A stretch of DNA of 42,528 nt from Bacteroidales bacterium (GCA_016783885.1 JADHVR010000030.1:1-42528), one strand, 5' to 3'. Shown: positions 1 through 8,623, numbered from the stretch's first letter. A program made the numbers and translations. The notes: generated by a model from the sequence alone, not told the origin.

Positions 1-137
1 CGGGTGGATGGGATGGAAAAAGAAACGGCAAATATGTAGCCGAAGGAACGTATTTTTGGATTTTGGATGTTTATTACGGTTCGAAAAATATTAAGAAAGT
101 ATATAAAGGAAGCCTGACGATATTGGATACAAATTAA
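1..137 (+). CDS. C-terminal end of a T9SS type B (gliding-motility C-terminal) secreted protein, partial
   Basis: Reading from base 3 gives 44 residues and a TAA at 135-137. The peptide contains GGWDGKRNGKYVAEGTYFWI and ends GSLTILDTN. The pattern W-D-G-(x)-G-x-x-x-x-x-G-T-Y-F, then a short strand and K-G-S-L-T-I, is the typical end of the gliding-motility-associated C-terminal domain. That domain is the type B signal that sends proteins through the Bacteroidota type IX secretion system. The body of the protein lies outside the window, so its function cannot be named. Confidence 0.75.
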   Translation, partial: GGWDGKRNGKYVAEGTYFWILDVYYGSKNIKKVYKGSLTILDTN

Positions 138-164
138 TTGTGGATTATTTCATTTGAAGTTAAT

Positions 165-491
165 TTAAACAATAAATGATAGTAAATATTTGATCTCTTT
201 ATCTGTGATATCTTCTTGTTCTGATTTATCGTAAATAGTAAGCAAGTAAACCGTACTTTTTACAAGCTGTAAATGAGCAATAATTCTTGCACCACCCGAT
301 TTTCCTTTACCTTTAGACTTTATTCCTATACGAATTTTGTAGCAATTATTACCCAAAGGATTACCTTGAAAAGGTTTGTCTTCTAAATTTTCCACTAATC
401 TGGCAAATTCGTTTTTTAGGGATGGAAATTTTTTAGATAGCCTTTTTAGCTGGCTGTTAAATGGAGGTATAGTTAAAATATTATAACTCAT
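165..491 (-). CDS. RelE/ParE-family toxin of a type II toxin-antitoxin pair
   Basis: This is a 108-residue basic protein with the RelE/ParE layout: an N-terminal helical pair (FNSQLKRLSKKFPSLKNEF), then beta strands with KIRIGIKSKGKGKSGGARII and a final YLLTIYDKSEQEDI strand/helix. Proteins of this fold usually cleave ribosome-bound mRNA or poison gyrase; which applies here cannot be read from sequence. It overlaps the upstream antitoxin gene by 11 bases, the usual translationally coupled antitoxin-first order. It is a clear paralogue of the toxin at 33698-34072, sharing KSKGKGKSGGARII exactly. Confidence 0.8.
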   Translation of the reverse strand: MSYNILTIPPFNSQLKRLSKKFPSLKNEFARLVENLEDKPFQGNPLGNNCYKIRIGIKSKGKGKSGGARIIAHLQLVKSTVYLLTIYDKSEQEDITDKEIKYLLSFIV

Positions 492-687
492 TTAACAAAT
501 CTTTTGCAGGACGAGCTTTTAGTTTTCCCTGTTTTACAAGATTAAGATTTTCAACGGCTTCCTTAATTTCTTCAAAGAGTTGAGCTTTTGCCGGAGATAT
601 TGTTTTTGCCCTTGTAAACGAAAAGCTGTTTAGCAGTTCTAAAATAAAGTTAACCTTATTATCTTTTACGTCAACAAGTATTTTCAT
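481..687 (-). CDS. Antitoxin partner of the RelE-family toxin
   Basis: A 68-residue acidic/helical protein begins MKILVDVKDNKVNFILELLN and ends with a proline-containing tail (ARPAKDLLNEL). The short N-terminal strand followed by helices, together with the 11-base overlap with the downstream RelE-like toxin, identifies it as the antitoxin. The tail KARPAKDLLNEL resembles the tail KKQTLSEFLNEL of the antitoxin at 34062-34280, so both pairs probably belong to one family. A TAnnTTTG -7 box on this strand at 726-733 would drive the pair. Confidence 0.75.
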   Translation of the reverse strand: MKILVDVKDNKVNFILELLNSFSFTRAKTISPAKAQLFEEIKEAVENLNLVKQGKLKARPAKDLLNEL

Positions 688-725
688 AACACTTTAGTAT
701 TTATGGTAAATTCATAAAGATAATG

Positions 726-733
726 CAAAATTA
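726..733 (-). promoter_or_regulatory. Bacteroidota -7 promoter element for the RelE-type TA pair
   Basis: On the minus strand the bases read TAATTTTG, an exact match to the Bacteroidota sigma-ABfr -7 consensus TAnnTTTG. It lies about 40 bases before the antitoxin ATG. No convincing -33 TTG was seen. Confidence 0.45.
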
Positions 734-773
734 CGAAACTTAAAAGTAAAAATAAATTTTTTTCAATAGTTTA

Positions 774-1334
774 TTACGGTATTTCGATTTTCTCAACTAA
801 CTTTGAATACCATCCTTCTCCATATTTTCTGACAAGTGGCTCCTTTAGGAATTTGTATAAAGGAAGGTTTATATCTTTCCCTAATGTACAGGCAGATTGA
901 CAAATATACCACTTATGATAATTCACTGCTTCAAAATCCTTATGCTTTGTTATACGAATAGGATAAAGGTGGCACGACACAGGTTTTTGAAAATATATTT
1001 TACCCTCTTCAAAGGCTTTTTCAATGGCACAGCGGGTTATACCATTTTCAAAGTAAACATAAGCACATTCTCTGTTGTTAACTAAGGGGGTTACGTATTC
1101 ACCTTTTTCATCAAAGTCGAAAATACCGTTTGATTCAATCACCTTTATGCCTTCATTAGTCATATAGGGTTTGATTTCATCGATAAAATCTTCAAGTTGT
1201 GAAATTTCCTCTTCTTCGATTGGGGCGCCGGCATCACCTTCTATGCAACAGGCACCTTTGCATTTTTTCAGGTCGCAACAAAAGCGTATGTCGCGGATAT
1301 CTTCTGAAACGATGGTGTTGTCGATTACTATCAT
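774..1334 (-). CDS. DUF3109 family cysteine-rich protein
   Basis: This 186-residue cytosolic protein has no signal peptide. Cysteines cluster near the N-terminus (residues about 19-31, RFCCDLKKCKGACC), again at about residue 90 (NRECAYVY) and 102 (ITRCAIEKA), and at about 121 (KPVSCHLYPIRI) and 144-149 (YICQSAC). This spacing is typical of DUF3109/YkgJ-like proteins, in which Cys groups are thought to bind zinc or an Fe-S centre. The function is unknown in the literature I know. It is a single gene facing away from the FAD oxidoreductase. A TAnnTTTG box ends only five bases before the ATG, suggesting a leaderless or nearly leaderless mRNA. Confidence 0.8.
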   Translation of the reverse strand: MIVIDNTIVSEDIRDIRFCCDLKKCKGACCIEGDAGAPIEEEEISQLEDFIDEIKPYMTNEGIKVIESNGIFDFDEKGEYVTPLVNNRECAYVYFENGITRCAIEKAFEEGKIYFQKPVSCHLYPIRITKHKDFEAVNYHKWYICQSACTLGKDINLPLYKFLKEPLVRKYGEGWYSKLVEKIEIP

Positions 1335-1338
1335 GCAG

Positions 1339-1346
1339 CAAAAATA
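1339..1346 (-). promoter_or_regulatory. -7 promoter element immediately before the DUF3109 start
   Basis: The minus strand reads TATTTTTG, matching TAnnTTTG. Only GCTGC separates it from the ATG at 1334, so transcription would start at or next to the start codon. Confidence 0.4.
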
Positions 1347-1431
1347 GAATATTATATAATCATAAAAAAAATCCCTTTCATCATATTAATAAGATGAAAA
1401 GGATTTATAAACTTTAAAAAATCAACAGCTT

Positions 1432-1644
1432 TTACCTATCCCTGAACCTGAACGACAATTTAACCTTAGTGCGGTATGCCACCACTTTGCCGTCTTCCAT
1501 CTTCATATCCATTGCCGATACTTCTGCAACTCTGAGGTCTTCAAGTGTTTCCGCAGCTCTTTCTACGGCATTTTTAGCGGCTTCTTCCCACGATGTTTCG
1601 CTGGTGCCGATAAGTTCAATAACTTTATAAATACTATCACTCAT
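1432..1644 (-). CDS. Dodecin (flavin-binding dodecamer)
   Basis: The 70 residues match the dodecin family in length and pattern: a first strand SIYKVIELIGTSE, a helix SWEEAAKNAVERAAETL, then strands EVSAMDMKMEDGKVVAYRTK and VKLSFRFR. Dodecins form hollow 12-mers that bind riboflavin or FMN/FAD pairs and buffer free flavin in the cytosol. The usual stacking aromatic is at SWEEA. The start is supported by GGAGG (minus strand, 1652-1656) seven bases before ATG, which is unusually strong for this phylum, and by a TACATTTG -7 box at 1697-1704. Confidence 0.9.
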   Translation of the reverse strand: MSDSIYKVIELIGTSETSWEEAAKNAVERAAETLEDLRVAEVSAMDMKMEDGKVVAYRTKVKLSFRFRDR

Positions 1645-1651
1645 AATATTT

Positions 1652-1704
1652 CCTCCGTAATTTTAGTTAGACATTAATTGATTTTCTTATAAAATCCAAA
1701 TGTA
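1652..1704 (-). promoter_or_regulatory. Dodecin promoter -7 box and Shine-Dalgarno
   Basis: The minus strand carries TACATTTG at 1697-1704 (TAnnTTTG consensus) and GGAGG at 1652-1656, seven bases before the dodecin ATG. Confidence 0.45.
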
Positions 1705-1787
1705 CAAAATTTTTTGAAAATTTCATGTCGGTTTATTGAAAAATATTACTTTTAACAAATTAGTCGAACTAAAAAGTATTAAAAAAA

Positions 1788-3035
1788 ATGAAGATAGCCG
1801 TTATAGGTTTCGGAGCTGCAGTAATTGGTTTCATCGAAAAGATGAAAAAATCGGATAACGAAATCCATATTTTTGAAAAAAGCAAAGACATATATTCTTC
1901 GAGTATATCAGGCATACGTGCCGACGGAAAACTTTTCGTTTCGAAAGATATGGGAGGCGATCTGGATGTTGAACTTGCTTTGCAAAAAGAACTTGTTGAC
2001 TTCTGGATAAAAAAAGCAGGAAACGGAAATTATGAAACAGGTAGTTCCTTTACAAACCTCGAATATTATAAAAAGTTTTACGAGAAAGGGTTTCAGCCCG
2101 TAATATCCGATTTTTACCATTTGGGAACAGATCAGCTAAAAAAAGTGCTTTTTAACATTTATGAAGAATATAGTTCGTTGTCAAACATTCATTTCCATTT
2201 CGAAAGCCCGGTCAGCAGCATCGAAATTGTTGGGGATAAAGTAAAGTTGGATAACAATGAAAAGTATGATAAAGTTATTGTTGCGGTCGGAAGAAGCGGT
2301 CATAAGTTTATTAAAACCATCATCAAACAATATCCTCAAATAGTCCTTGATAGTACCAAGGTTGATATAGGCGTAAGATTTGAATTACCTGACCATATTG
2401 TTAAAGACCTGAATGATGAGATGTATGAGTTCAAGGTGCGGTATAAAAGCAAAACCGGTTATATGGTCCGTACATTTTGCAACAACCCTTCAGGCTATGT
2501 TGTAACTGAACATTACGGCGATTTTAATACGGTTAACGGTCATTCCAAGATCAAAACAAAAAGCAAGAATACCAATTTTGCAATTCTCACTACAGTACAA
2601 TTGACCGAGCCGTTTAACGACCCTATTGGCTATGGATCGAATATTGCAAAAATGTCGAACATGTTGGGTGGAGACAGGGTGATACTTCAGACTTATAGCC
2701 ATTTTAAAGGCTCTAAAAGAACCAAAAACTTATACAGGGTACACCCTACACTGCCTGAGAACGAATACATATTAGGAGATATAAACCTTGCATATCCGAG
2801 GAGAATAATAGAAAGCATAATAGACTTTGCTGAAAATCTAAATAAAGTCGTTCCCGGAATTACACATCCTGATAACCTGGTTTATGCGCCGGAAATCAAA
2901 TTTTATACAAATACCCTGAATAACGATATATTTAAAAATTTGAAATTTATCGGTGATTGCTCCGGCTACACACGGTCGATTATTTATGCTACAGCGCATG
3001 GGTATTTAATGGCGGGAAATATTTTAGGTAAATGA
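1788..3035 (+). CDS. FAD-dependent oxidoreductase (COG2509-like dehydrogenase)
   Basis: A 415-residue protein opens with a Rossmann dinucleotide motif (KIAVIGFGAAVIGFIEKM, acidic end of strand 2 at HIFEK). It has a mid-region strand KVIVAVGRSG (about residues 164-173), and its C-terminus carries LKFIGDCSGYTRSIIYATAHG, the second FAD-binding motif with GD. This domain order fits the uncharacterised FAD-dependent dehydrogenases of the COG2509/HI0933-like group. The substrate is not predictable. The third glycine of the classical GxGxxG is Val here (GFGAAV), and the later Gly14 gives GxGxxxxG. The gene stands alone, and its stop codon merges with the left repeat of the transposase unit. Confidence 0.75.
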   Translation: MKIAVIGFGAAVIGFIEKMKKSDNEIHIFEKSKDIYSSSISGIRADGKLFVSKDMGGDLDVELALQKELVDFWIKKAGNGNYETGSSFTNLEYYKKFYEKGFQPVISDFYHLGTDQLKKVLFNIYEEYSSLSNIHFHFESPVSSIEIVGDKVKLDNNEKYDKVIVAVGRSGHKFIKTIIKQYPQIVLDSTKVDIGVRFELPDHIVKDLNDEMYEFKVRYKSKTGYMVRTFCNNPSGYVVTEHYGDFNTVNGHSKIKTKSKNTNFAILTTVQLTEPFNDPIGYGSNIAKMSNMLGGDRVILQTYSHFKGSKRTKNLYRVHPTLPENEYILGDINLAYPRRIIESIIDFAENLNKVVPGITHPDNLVYAPEIKFYTNTLNNDIFKNLKFIGDCSGYTRSIIYATAHGYLMAGNILGK

Positions 3036-3146
3036 TAAAAAAATAAAAAAACCTTATTTTCACACAATTAACCTTATTACCTTATTTTGAGTGTAGAATA
3101 AGCTAATAAGGTTTGTAAACCGGCTGAATATTGCTTACTAAGGTTT
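3031..3146 (+). repeat. Left hairpin repeat of the HUH transposase unit
   Basis: About 115 bases, matched again at 3761-3910. It contains a 17-base inverted repeat, AACCTTATTACCTTATT (3070-3086) against AATAAGCTAATAAGGTT (3097-3113), with one mismatch. A small GGTTT/AAACC hairpin follows, then ACCGGCTGAATATT. It begins inside the stop codon region of the FAD oxidoreductase gene. Confidence 0.8.
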
Positions 3147-3192
3147 ATTGAAAAAAATAAGGTTTTTATAATATTTTAAAAAACTATTTGAT

Positions 3193-3630
3193 ATGAGAAT
3201 TGAATATCACAATCTTTACACACATTTTGTATTTACCACACTGCATCGGCAACCAATAATACCAGAAAAAAATCGGATAAGAATAGAAAAATACATTACT
3301 GGAATTGTAAACAATAATTCATCAAAACTATATGCAATCTTTGCTAATCCGGAACATGTCCATATTCTTGTTTCACGAGCACCTGGTATCTCAGAAGAAA
3401 CATTAGCAAGCATAATTGCTGAAAGTTCCGAACGTTTTATCAACGAAAACAAACTTACAAAAGGCAATTTCGCATGGCAAAAGTCAGCTTCTGCATTTTC
3501 AGTGTCAAAATCAGAAATTGATAAAGTTTGTCAATACATATTAAATCAGCCGAAACACCATAAAAAAACGAGTTTCGCAGAAGAATATGACTCATTTATT
3601 AAACATTATCAGGCGACATTGCATAAATAA
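3193..3630 (+). CDS. REP-associated / IS200-like Y1 HUH transposase
   Basis: The 145-residue protein has the TnpA Y1 fold signature: N-terminal YHNLYTHFVFTTLHRQPII, the metal-binding HUH motif in NPEHVHILVS (about residues 54-62), WQKSASAFSVSKSEID, and the catalytic Tyr in VCQYILNQPKHHKK (about residue 117). Such enzymes cut and rejoin single-stranded DNA at hairpins. The flanking copies of one hairpin repeat (3031-3146 and 3761-3910) are the likely recognition sites. No TnpB accompanies it. It may be a domesticated RAYT or a small IS200-type element; the paired repeats favour RAYT or a recent transposition unit. Confidence 0.85.
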   Translation: MRIEYHNLYTHFVFTTLHRQPIIPEKNRIRIEKYITGIVNNNSSKLYAIFANPEHVHILVSRAPGISEETLASIIAESSERFINENKLTKGNFAWQKSASAFSVSKSEIDKVCQYILNQPKHHKKTSFAEEYDSFIKHYQATLHK

Positions 3631-3760
3631 TAAGTTAATATTGTTAGGAATGGTAGAGCTAGATAATTGAGTGTGCAACAAATTGATGGAATTGCATACA
3701 ACAATTGAATAAATAATGATGAAAAAACAGAAAACCATATTCTAATACAAACAACCTTAT

Positions 3761-3910
3761 GAATGATAAAAATAAAAAACCTTATTTTCACACAATCAAC
3801 CTTAATAGAAAAAACAGACAACCACACACAATCAACCTTATTACCTTATTTTGAAAATAGAATAAGCTAATAAGGTTTGTAAACCGGCTGAATATTACTT
3901 ACTAAGGTTT
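3761..3910 (+). repeat. Right hairpin repeat of the HUH transposase unit
   Basis: This is a direct copy of 3031-3146, starting AATGATAAAAATAAAAAACC and ending ACTAAGGTTT. The same 17-base stem lies at 3834-3850 and 3861-3877. This copy is longer because CACACAATCAACCTTA is partly duplicated (3789-3804 and again from about 3824). Apart from this repeat, the gene-free stretch 3631-3957 holds only AT-rich sequence in which I see no gene. Confidence 0.8.
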
Positions 3911-3957
3911 TTGTAATATTAAAAAATGTAATTTTACAAGCTTAAATTATTTAAATC

Positions 3958-6900
3958 ATGAAAAAATTATTATTACTTAGCAGGAAAACAAAAATTATCA
4001 GTATTGGTTTGGTTTTTTTATTGCTATTATTTTCAGTAAATACTTTTGCCAAAAAGAAAAATAAATCCGGCGATGAAAAAAATGACACAATCAAGTCAGG
4101 CGATGTAAGCGGTTTAAAATTCCGAAGTATCGGCCCGGCATTTGCATCCGGTCGTATTGCCGATTTTGCGGTCAATCCTGAGAATCACAGCGAATATTAT
4201 GTTGCTGTAGCTTGCGGACATATCTGGAAGACTACCAATAACGGAATTACTTTTAAACCGGTTTTCGACAATTACGGCGCCTATTCAATCGGCTGCCTGG
4301 CAATGGACCCCCACAATCCGAATGTGGTTTGGGCAGGTACAGGTGAGAATAACCATCAGAGGGCTTTGGGCTATGGTGATGGCGTATATAAAACTGTTGA
4401 CGGGGGTAAGTCTTGGAAGAACATGGGATTAAAAGAATCACGTCAGATTGGTATGATCGCTATTGATCCTCGTAATTCAGGAGTGGTTTATGTAGCTGCC
4501 GAAGGTTCCGTGTGGGGACCCGGTGGTGATCGTGGATTGTATAAAACAACCGATGGCGGGAAAAACTGGAAAAAAATCCTTGAGATAAGCGAAAATACCG
4601 GAGTTAATAATGTAGTGTTAGACCCGGAAAATCCTGATATTGTTTACGCCACTTCCGAGCAGAGAAGAAGGCATGTATTTACAAAAATTGGTGGTGGCCC
4701 CGAATCTGCCATTTATAAATCGACTGATGCCGGGAAAAGCTGGAGAAAATTAAAATCAGGTTTGCCTTCGGTTGATAAAGGAGGAATGGGAATTGCCGTA
4801 TCACCTGTGGATCTTAATGTGGTTTATGTAATTATTGAGGCAGCACAAGGTAAAGGTGGTTTCTTCCGGTCAACCGATAAGGGAGAATCCTGGTCAAAAA
4901 TGAGTGATTATTCAAGCAGCGGACAGTATTACACCGAGATTTATTGCGATCCGCAAAATGTGGATAAAGTTTATTCGATGGATACGTGGTCGAAATATAC
5001 TATCGATGGCGGTAAAACATGGAAAAATGTCGGAAACAACAAGCGACATGTGGATGACCACGCGCTGTGGATCGATCCTGATGATACAAAACATTTTATA
5101 ATTGGCGGAGACGGGGGTGTGTATGAAACTTTCGACGGAGGGAAAAATTATATTCATAAAATTAATTTACCCGTAACACAGTTTTACCGTGTTGCAGTTG
5201 ATAACACAGAACCTTTCTACTGGGTTTATGGCGGAACACAGGATAACAGTAGCTTGGGCGGACCTTCAAGAAACCTGAAATCTGATGGTGTTAGCAGTTG
5301 TGACTGGGTGGTTACGCTTGGCGGCGACGGGTTCTGGCAAGCGATTGATCCTGAAAACCCGGATATTGTTTACTCCGAATATCAGTACGGAAATATTTAC
5401 AGGTTTGATAAGAAAAGCGGCGAATCAATCAATATAAAACCACGCCCCCAAAAGGGAGAAAATACTTACAAATGGAACTGGAATACACCGTTTATCATCA
5501 GCCCTCATTCTAACACACGGCTTTATATGGCTGCCGATAAAGTGTTCAGAAGCGACGACAGGGGGCAGTCGTGGAAAGTGATAAGCGATGATATCACTGC
5601 TCAGATCGACCGTAACACCTGGAAAGTTATGGACAGATACTGGGGAGTTGATGCCGTGGCAAAGGATGTCTCTACCTCGCTATACGGAATGGCTGTTTCA
5701 ATAGATGAATCTCCTGTGAAAGAAGACTTGCTTTATATAGGAACCGATGACGGATTGATACAGGTAACAGAAGATTCAGGTGAAAACTGGAGAAAAATTG
5801 ATAAGTTTCCGGGAATACCTGAAAATACTTATGTTAGCGATATTTTATGTTCAAAGTATGATGAAAATATTGTTTTTGCTTCTTTCGATAACCGGAAAAG
5901 AGATGATTTTAAACCTTATATTCTTAAAAGTGAAGACAAAGGTCAGACATGGACTTCCATTTCCGGCAACCTTCCTGAAAACGGAACTATTCTTACAATA
6001 GAGCAGGATCATGTTAATCCTGATCTGTTATTTGTTGGGACTGAGTTCGGTGTTTTCTTTAACATTGACGGCGGAAATATTTGGACACAATTAAAATCCG
6101 GTATTCCGACAATTTCCGTAAAAGATATTGCAATACAGGAGCGGGAAAACGACCTCGTCCTGGCTACTTTCGGTAGAGGATTTTATATTTTGGATGATTA
6201 TTCGCCTTTAAGAGAGTTAAGTCCCGAATTTTTGGATACCACTGCTTATATTTTTTCAATTAAGGATGCCCTGATGTACATTCAGAAAAGAAGAGGGGGC
6301 TACGGAAGCGGTTCGAATGTTTATATTGCTAAAAACCCGCCTTTTGGAGCGACATTCACATATTACATTAAGGAGCCGCCAAAGACTTTAAAACAGGAAC
6401 GTCGCGAAAAGGAAAAAGAACTCATCAAAGAAAAAGAGCCAATACCTATTCCGACAATGGATGAACTCCGTGCAGAAGAAAACGAAGTAAAACCGCATCT
6501 TATTTTTACAATTACCGATGAAGATGGAAATATTATAAGAAAACTCACAAAAGATATTAGCAAAGGTATTAACAGGATAACCTGGAATTTACGTTATCCG
6601 GGCACTTATCCGGTAAGTATTAAAGATAAAAAATACAATCCTTTATCAATGGGTGGAGACGGAATGTATGTTTTACCGGGGAAGTATTTTATTTCTATGT
6701 CGCAATATGTCAGAGGTGAGGTAACCGAATTATTCGGTCCGGTTGAGTTTACGGCGAAAACACTAAATAATGCAACACTTCCTGCCGAAGACAGAGAAGA
6801 ACTGGTAGCTTTCCAGAAAAAGTTAGCTGAACTTGCCAGGACCGTGAGAGGTGCTGAAAAATTTGCTTACAATTTGATGGAAAGAGTGAAATACGACAAA

Positions 6901-7272
6901 CAGGCAGCCCAGCGCACTCCCGGAACACCTGACGGATTGATGATAAAAATTGAAAGGGTTGAAGAACAGATGGATGGTATTATCTGGAAATTCAAAGGGC
7001 AAACTCCTAAAGCCAGCCGCGAGGAAAACCTTCCGGCTCCGCCTTCCATTAAGGAAAGACTGAACTCAATAATCTGGACGCACTGGCGCTCCACATCGGC
7101 AGTTACTCAAACACAAAAAGATGTTTATGATATTCTGAAAGAGGAATTCCCGCCTGTTCTTGAGGAGTTGAAAACGATATTTGAAACAGACCTCCCTGAA
7201 ATTGAGAAAGAACTTGATGAATTGGGCGCTCCCTGGACACCGGGAAGAATTCCGGAATGGCATGAGGAGTGA
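3958..7272 (+). CDS. Exported sortilin/BNR-repeat beta-propeller protein
   Basis: A 1104-residue protein has a signal peptide (about residues 1-32, MKKLLLLSRKTKIISIGLVF onwards, ending TFAKK). Numerous Asp-box/BNR repeats of the form S/T-x-D-x-G-x-x-W follow (KTTDGGKNW, KSTDAGKSW, RSTDKGESW, YTIDGGKTW, RSDDRGQSW, KSEDKGQTW). They build one or two beta-propellers over about residues 50-770, as in the VPS10/sortilin group. A charged linker (about 800-840, KEKELIKEKEPIPIPTMDEL) and a C-terminal part with an Ig-like strand block and helices complete it. Such proteins are common in Bacteroidota, are sometimes annotated as glycosyl hydrolases, and have no proven activity. No T9SS tail is visible. 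Confidence 0.8.
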   Translation: MKKLLLLSRKTKIISIGLVFLLLLFSVNTFAKKKNKSGDEKNDTIKSGDVSGLKFRSIGPAFASGRIADFAVNPENHSEYYVAVACGHIWKTTNNGITFKPVFDNYGAYSIGCLAMDPHNPNVVWAGTGENNHQRALGYGDGVYKTVDGGKSWKNMGLKESRQIGMIAIDPRNSGVVYVAAEGSVWGPGGDRGLYKTTDGGKNWKKILEISENTGVNNVVLDPENPDIVYATSEQRRRHVFTKIGGGPESAIYKSTDAGKSWRKLKSGLPSVDKGGMGIAVSPVDLNVVYVIIEAAQGKGGFFRSTDKGESWSKMSDYSSSGQYYTEIYCDPQNVDKVYSMDTWSKYTIDGGKTWKNVGNNKRHVDDHALWIDPDDTKHFIIGGDGGVYETFDGGKNYIHKINLPVTQFYRVAVDNTEPFYWVYGGTQDNSSLGGPSRNLKSDGVSSCDWVVTLGGDGFWQAIDPENPDIVYSEYQYGNIYRFDKKSGESINIKPRPQKGENTYKWNWNTPFIISPHSNTRLYMAADKVFRSDDRGQSWKVISDDITAQIDRNTWKVMDRYWGVDAVAKDVSTSLYGMAVSIDESPVKEDLLYIGTDDGLIQVTEDSGENWRKIDKFPGIPENTYVSDILCSKYDENIVFASFDNRKRDDFKPYILKSEDKGQTWTSISGNLPENGTILTIEQDHVNPDLLFVGTEFGVFFNIDGGNIWTQLKSGIPTISVKDIAIQERENDLVLATFGRGFYILDDYSPLRELSPEFLDTTAYIFSIKDALMYIQKRRGGYGSGSNVYIAKNPPFGATFTYYIKEPPKTLKQERREKEKELIKEKEPIPIPTMDELRAEENEVKPHLIFTITDEDGNIIRKLTKDISKGINRITWNLRYPGTYPVSIKDKKYNPLSMGGDGMYVLPGKYFISMSQYVRGEVTELFGPVEFTAKTLNNATLPAEDREELVAFQKKLAELARTVRGAEKFAYNLMERVKYDKQAAQRTPGTPDGLMIKIERVEEQMDGIIWKFKGQTPKASREENLPAPPSIKERLNSIIWTHWRSTSAVTQTQKDVYDILKEEFPPVLEELKTIFETDLPEIEKELDELGAPWTPGRIPEWHEE

Positions 7273-7321
7273 TCATATATAATCAATTAGCGATTTTTGA
7301 TTTATTTCTGACTATTTCATA

Positions 7322-8605
7322 ATGAAAAATTATAATAACATCCACCCAGCCCCATTATCCTGCGGACGCCCTGCGGTCGAAGGGGGAGTACATCCGTGGT
7401 TTTTTATCAGCGTAATTGTAATTTTATTATTGCTTAATTCCTGTTCTAATGCGCAACAAAAGAATTATCAAGACCAAAATGAGGATTCAGAGACAAAAAT
7501 AGTGGTTGGTGCAGAAAGAACCGAATTATATTTCCCGCTTTTAAAAGATAAATGGATAGCCATTGTAGCCAATCAAACTTCTTTGACAGGAAATGACCAC
7601 CTTGTTGACAGTCTTGTTTATGCCGGATTCAATGTCGTAAAAGTCTTCAGCCCGGAGCACGGCTTCAGAGGGTCTGCCGGGGCAGGGGAGGAGGTCAGTA
7701 ATAATGTGGATGCAAAAACCGGAATACCTGTTATTTCGCTTTATGGGAAAAAGAAAAAACCTTCACCTGAAGACCTGTCGGATGTTGATATTGTGATCTT
7801 TGATATACAGGATGTGGGAGCACGCTTTTATACTTATATCTCAACAATGACTTACGTAATGGAAGCTTGTGCTGAGAACAATGTGGAATTTATCATCCTC
7901 GACCGGCCCAATCCTAATGGTGATTACGTTGACGGGCCGGTTCTTGAAAAAAAATTCAAAACATTCGTTGGTTTACATCCGGTTCCCATAGTTCATGGAA
8001 TGACAGTTGGCGAATATGCCCAAATGGTAAATGGAGAAGGCTGGCTGAAAGATGGAATAAAATGTAAATTAATTGTAGTTCCTGTTGAAAATTATGATCA
8101 TAAAACTCAGTACGATCTACCGATACCACCATCTCCAAACTTGCCAAATAATACTGCCATACAACTGTATCCTTCACTTTGTTTTTTTGAAGGGACTATT
8201 ATAAGTGTAGGCAGGGGAACGGAATTTCCTTTCCAGGTAATTGGCCATCCTGATTTTATGATTGGTAGTTTTGTATTTGAACCAAAAGAAATACCCGGAG
8301 TGGCAAAAAATCCGAAATATGAAGGACAGAAATGTTATGGACAATCACTTCAAGGATTTGCAGAAAATGTATTGATGGAAAGCAGACAGTTGCGTTTGAG
8401 CTGGTTAATAAGTATGCATGAATTCTTTAAAGACAGAAATGATTTTTTCACCCCTTACTTTGAAAAGTTGTCCGGGACAGAAAAATTAAGAAAACAGATT
8501 ATTGAAGGTAAGTCGGAAGAGGAAATCAGAAAAAGCTGGGAAAAGGATTTGACTGAATTTAAGAACATCAGGAAAAAGTATTTGCTTTATGAGGATTTTG
8601 AATAA
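7322..8605 (+). CDS. namZ: DUF1343 / NamZ-type exo-beta-N-acetylmuramidase lipoprotein
   Basis: A 427-residue protein carries the DUF1343 hallmarks VANQTSLTG, KVFSPEHGFRGSAGAGE (about residues 104-120), IFDIQDVGARFYTYISTM, FIILDRPNPNG, and PPSPNLPN followed by LYPSLCFFEGTIISVGRGTE. The characterised members (NamZ) remove terminal N-acetylmuramic acid from peptidoglycan fragments, so a role in cell-wall recycling in the periplasm is inferred. The signal peptide ends in a lipobox-like LLNSC (Cys about residue 42). Unusually, its N-region (residues about 9-25) is encoded by a C/G-rich repeat-like insert. The last 38 bases recur at 19090-19127. Confidence 0.8.
   Translation: MKNYNNIHPAPLSCGRPAVEGGVHPWFFISVIVILLLLNSCSNAQQKNYQDQNEDSETKIVVGAERTELYFPLLKDKWIAIVANQTSLTGNDHLVDSLVYAGFNVVKVFSPEHGFRGSAGAGEEVSNNVDAKTGIPVISLYGKKKKPSPEDLSDVDIVIFDIQDVGARFYTYISTMTYVMEACAENNVEFIILDRPNPNGDYVDGPVLEKKFKTFVGLHPVPIVHGMTVGEYAQMVNGEGWLKDGIKCKLIVVPVENYDHKTQYDLPIPPSPNLPNNTAIQLYPSLCFFEGTIISVGRGTEFPFQVIGHPDFMIGSFVFEPKEIPGVAKNPKYEGQKCYGQSLQGFAENVLMESRQLRLSWLISMHEFFKDRNDFFTPYFEKLSGTEKLRKQIIEGKSEEEIRKSWEKDLTEFKNIRKKYLLYEDFE
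7344..7389 (+). repeat. C/G-rich repeat-like insert inside the namZ signal-peptide region
   Basis: The segment starts ACCCAGCCCC, has CTGCGG twice and ends AAGGGGGAGT, so it can pair CCCC with GGGG. It is much richer in G and C than its surroundings and resembles the C/G-rich cores of the two MITE-like elements at 36806 and 38956. It is flanked by ACATCC on both sides (7338-7343 and 7390-7395). It is translated as PAPLSCGRPAVEGGVHPW, an odd N-region for a lipoprotein signal. Confidence 0.45.
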
Positions 8606-8623
8606 AAATGGCCTTTCAGGAAT

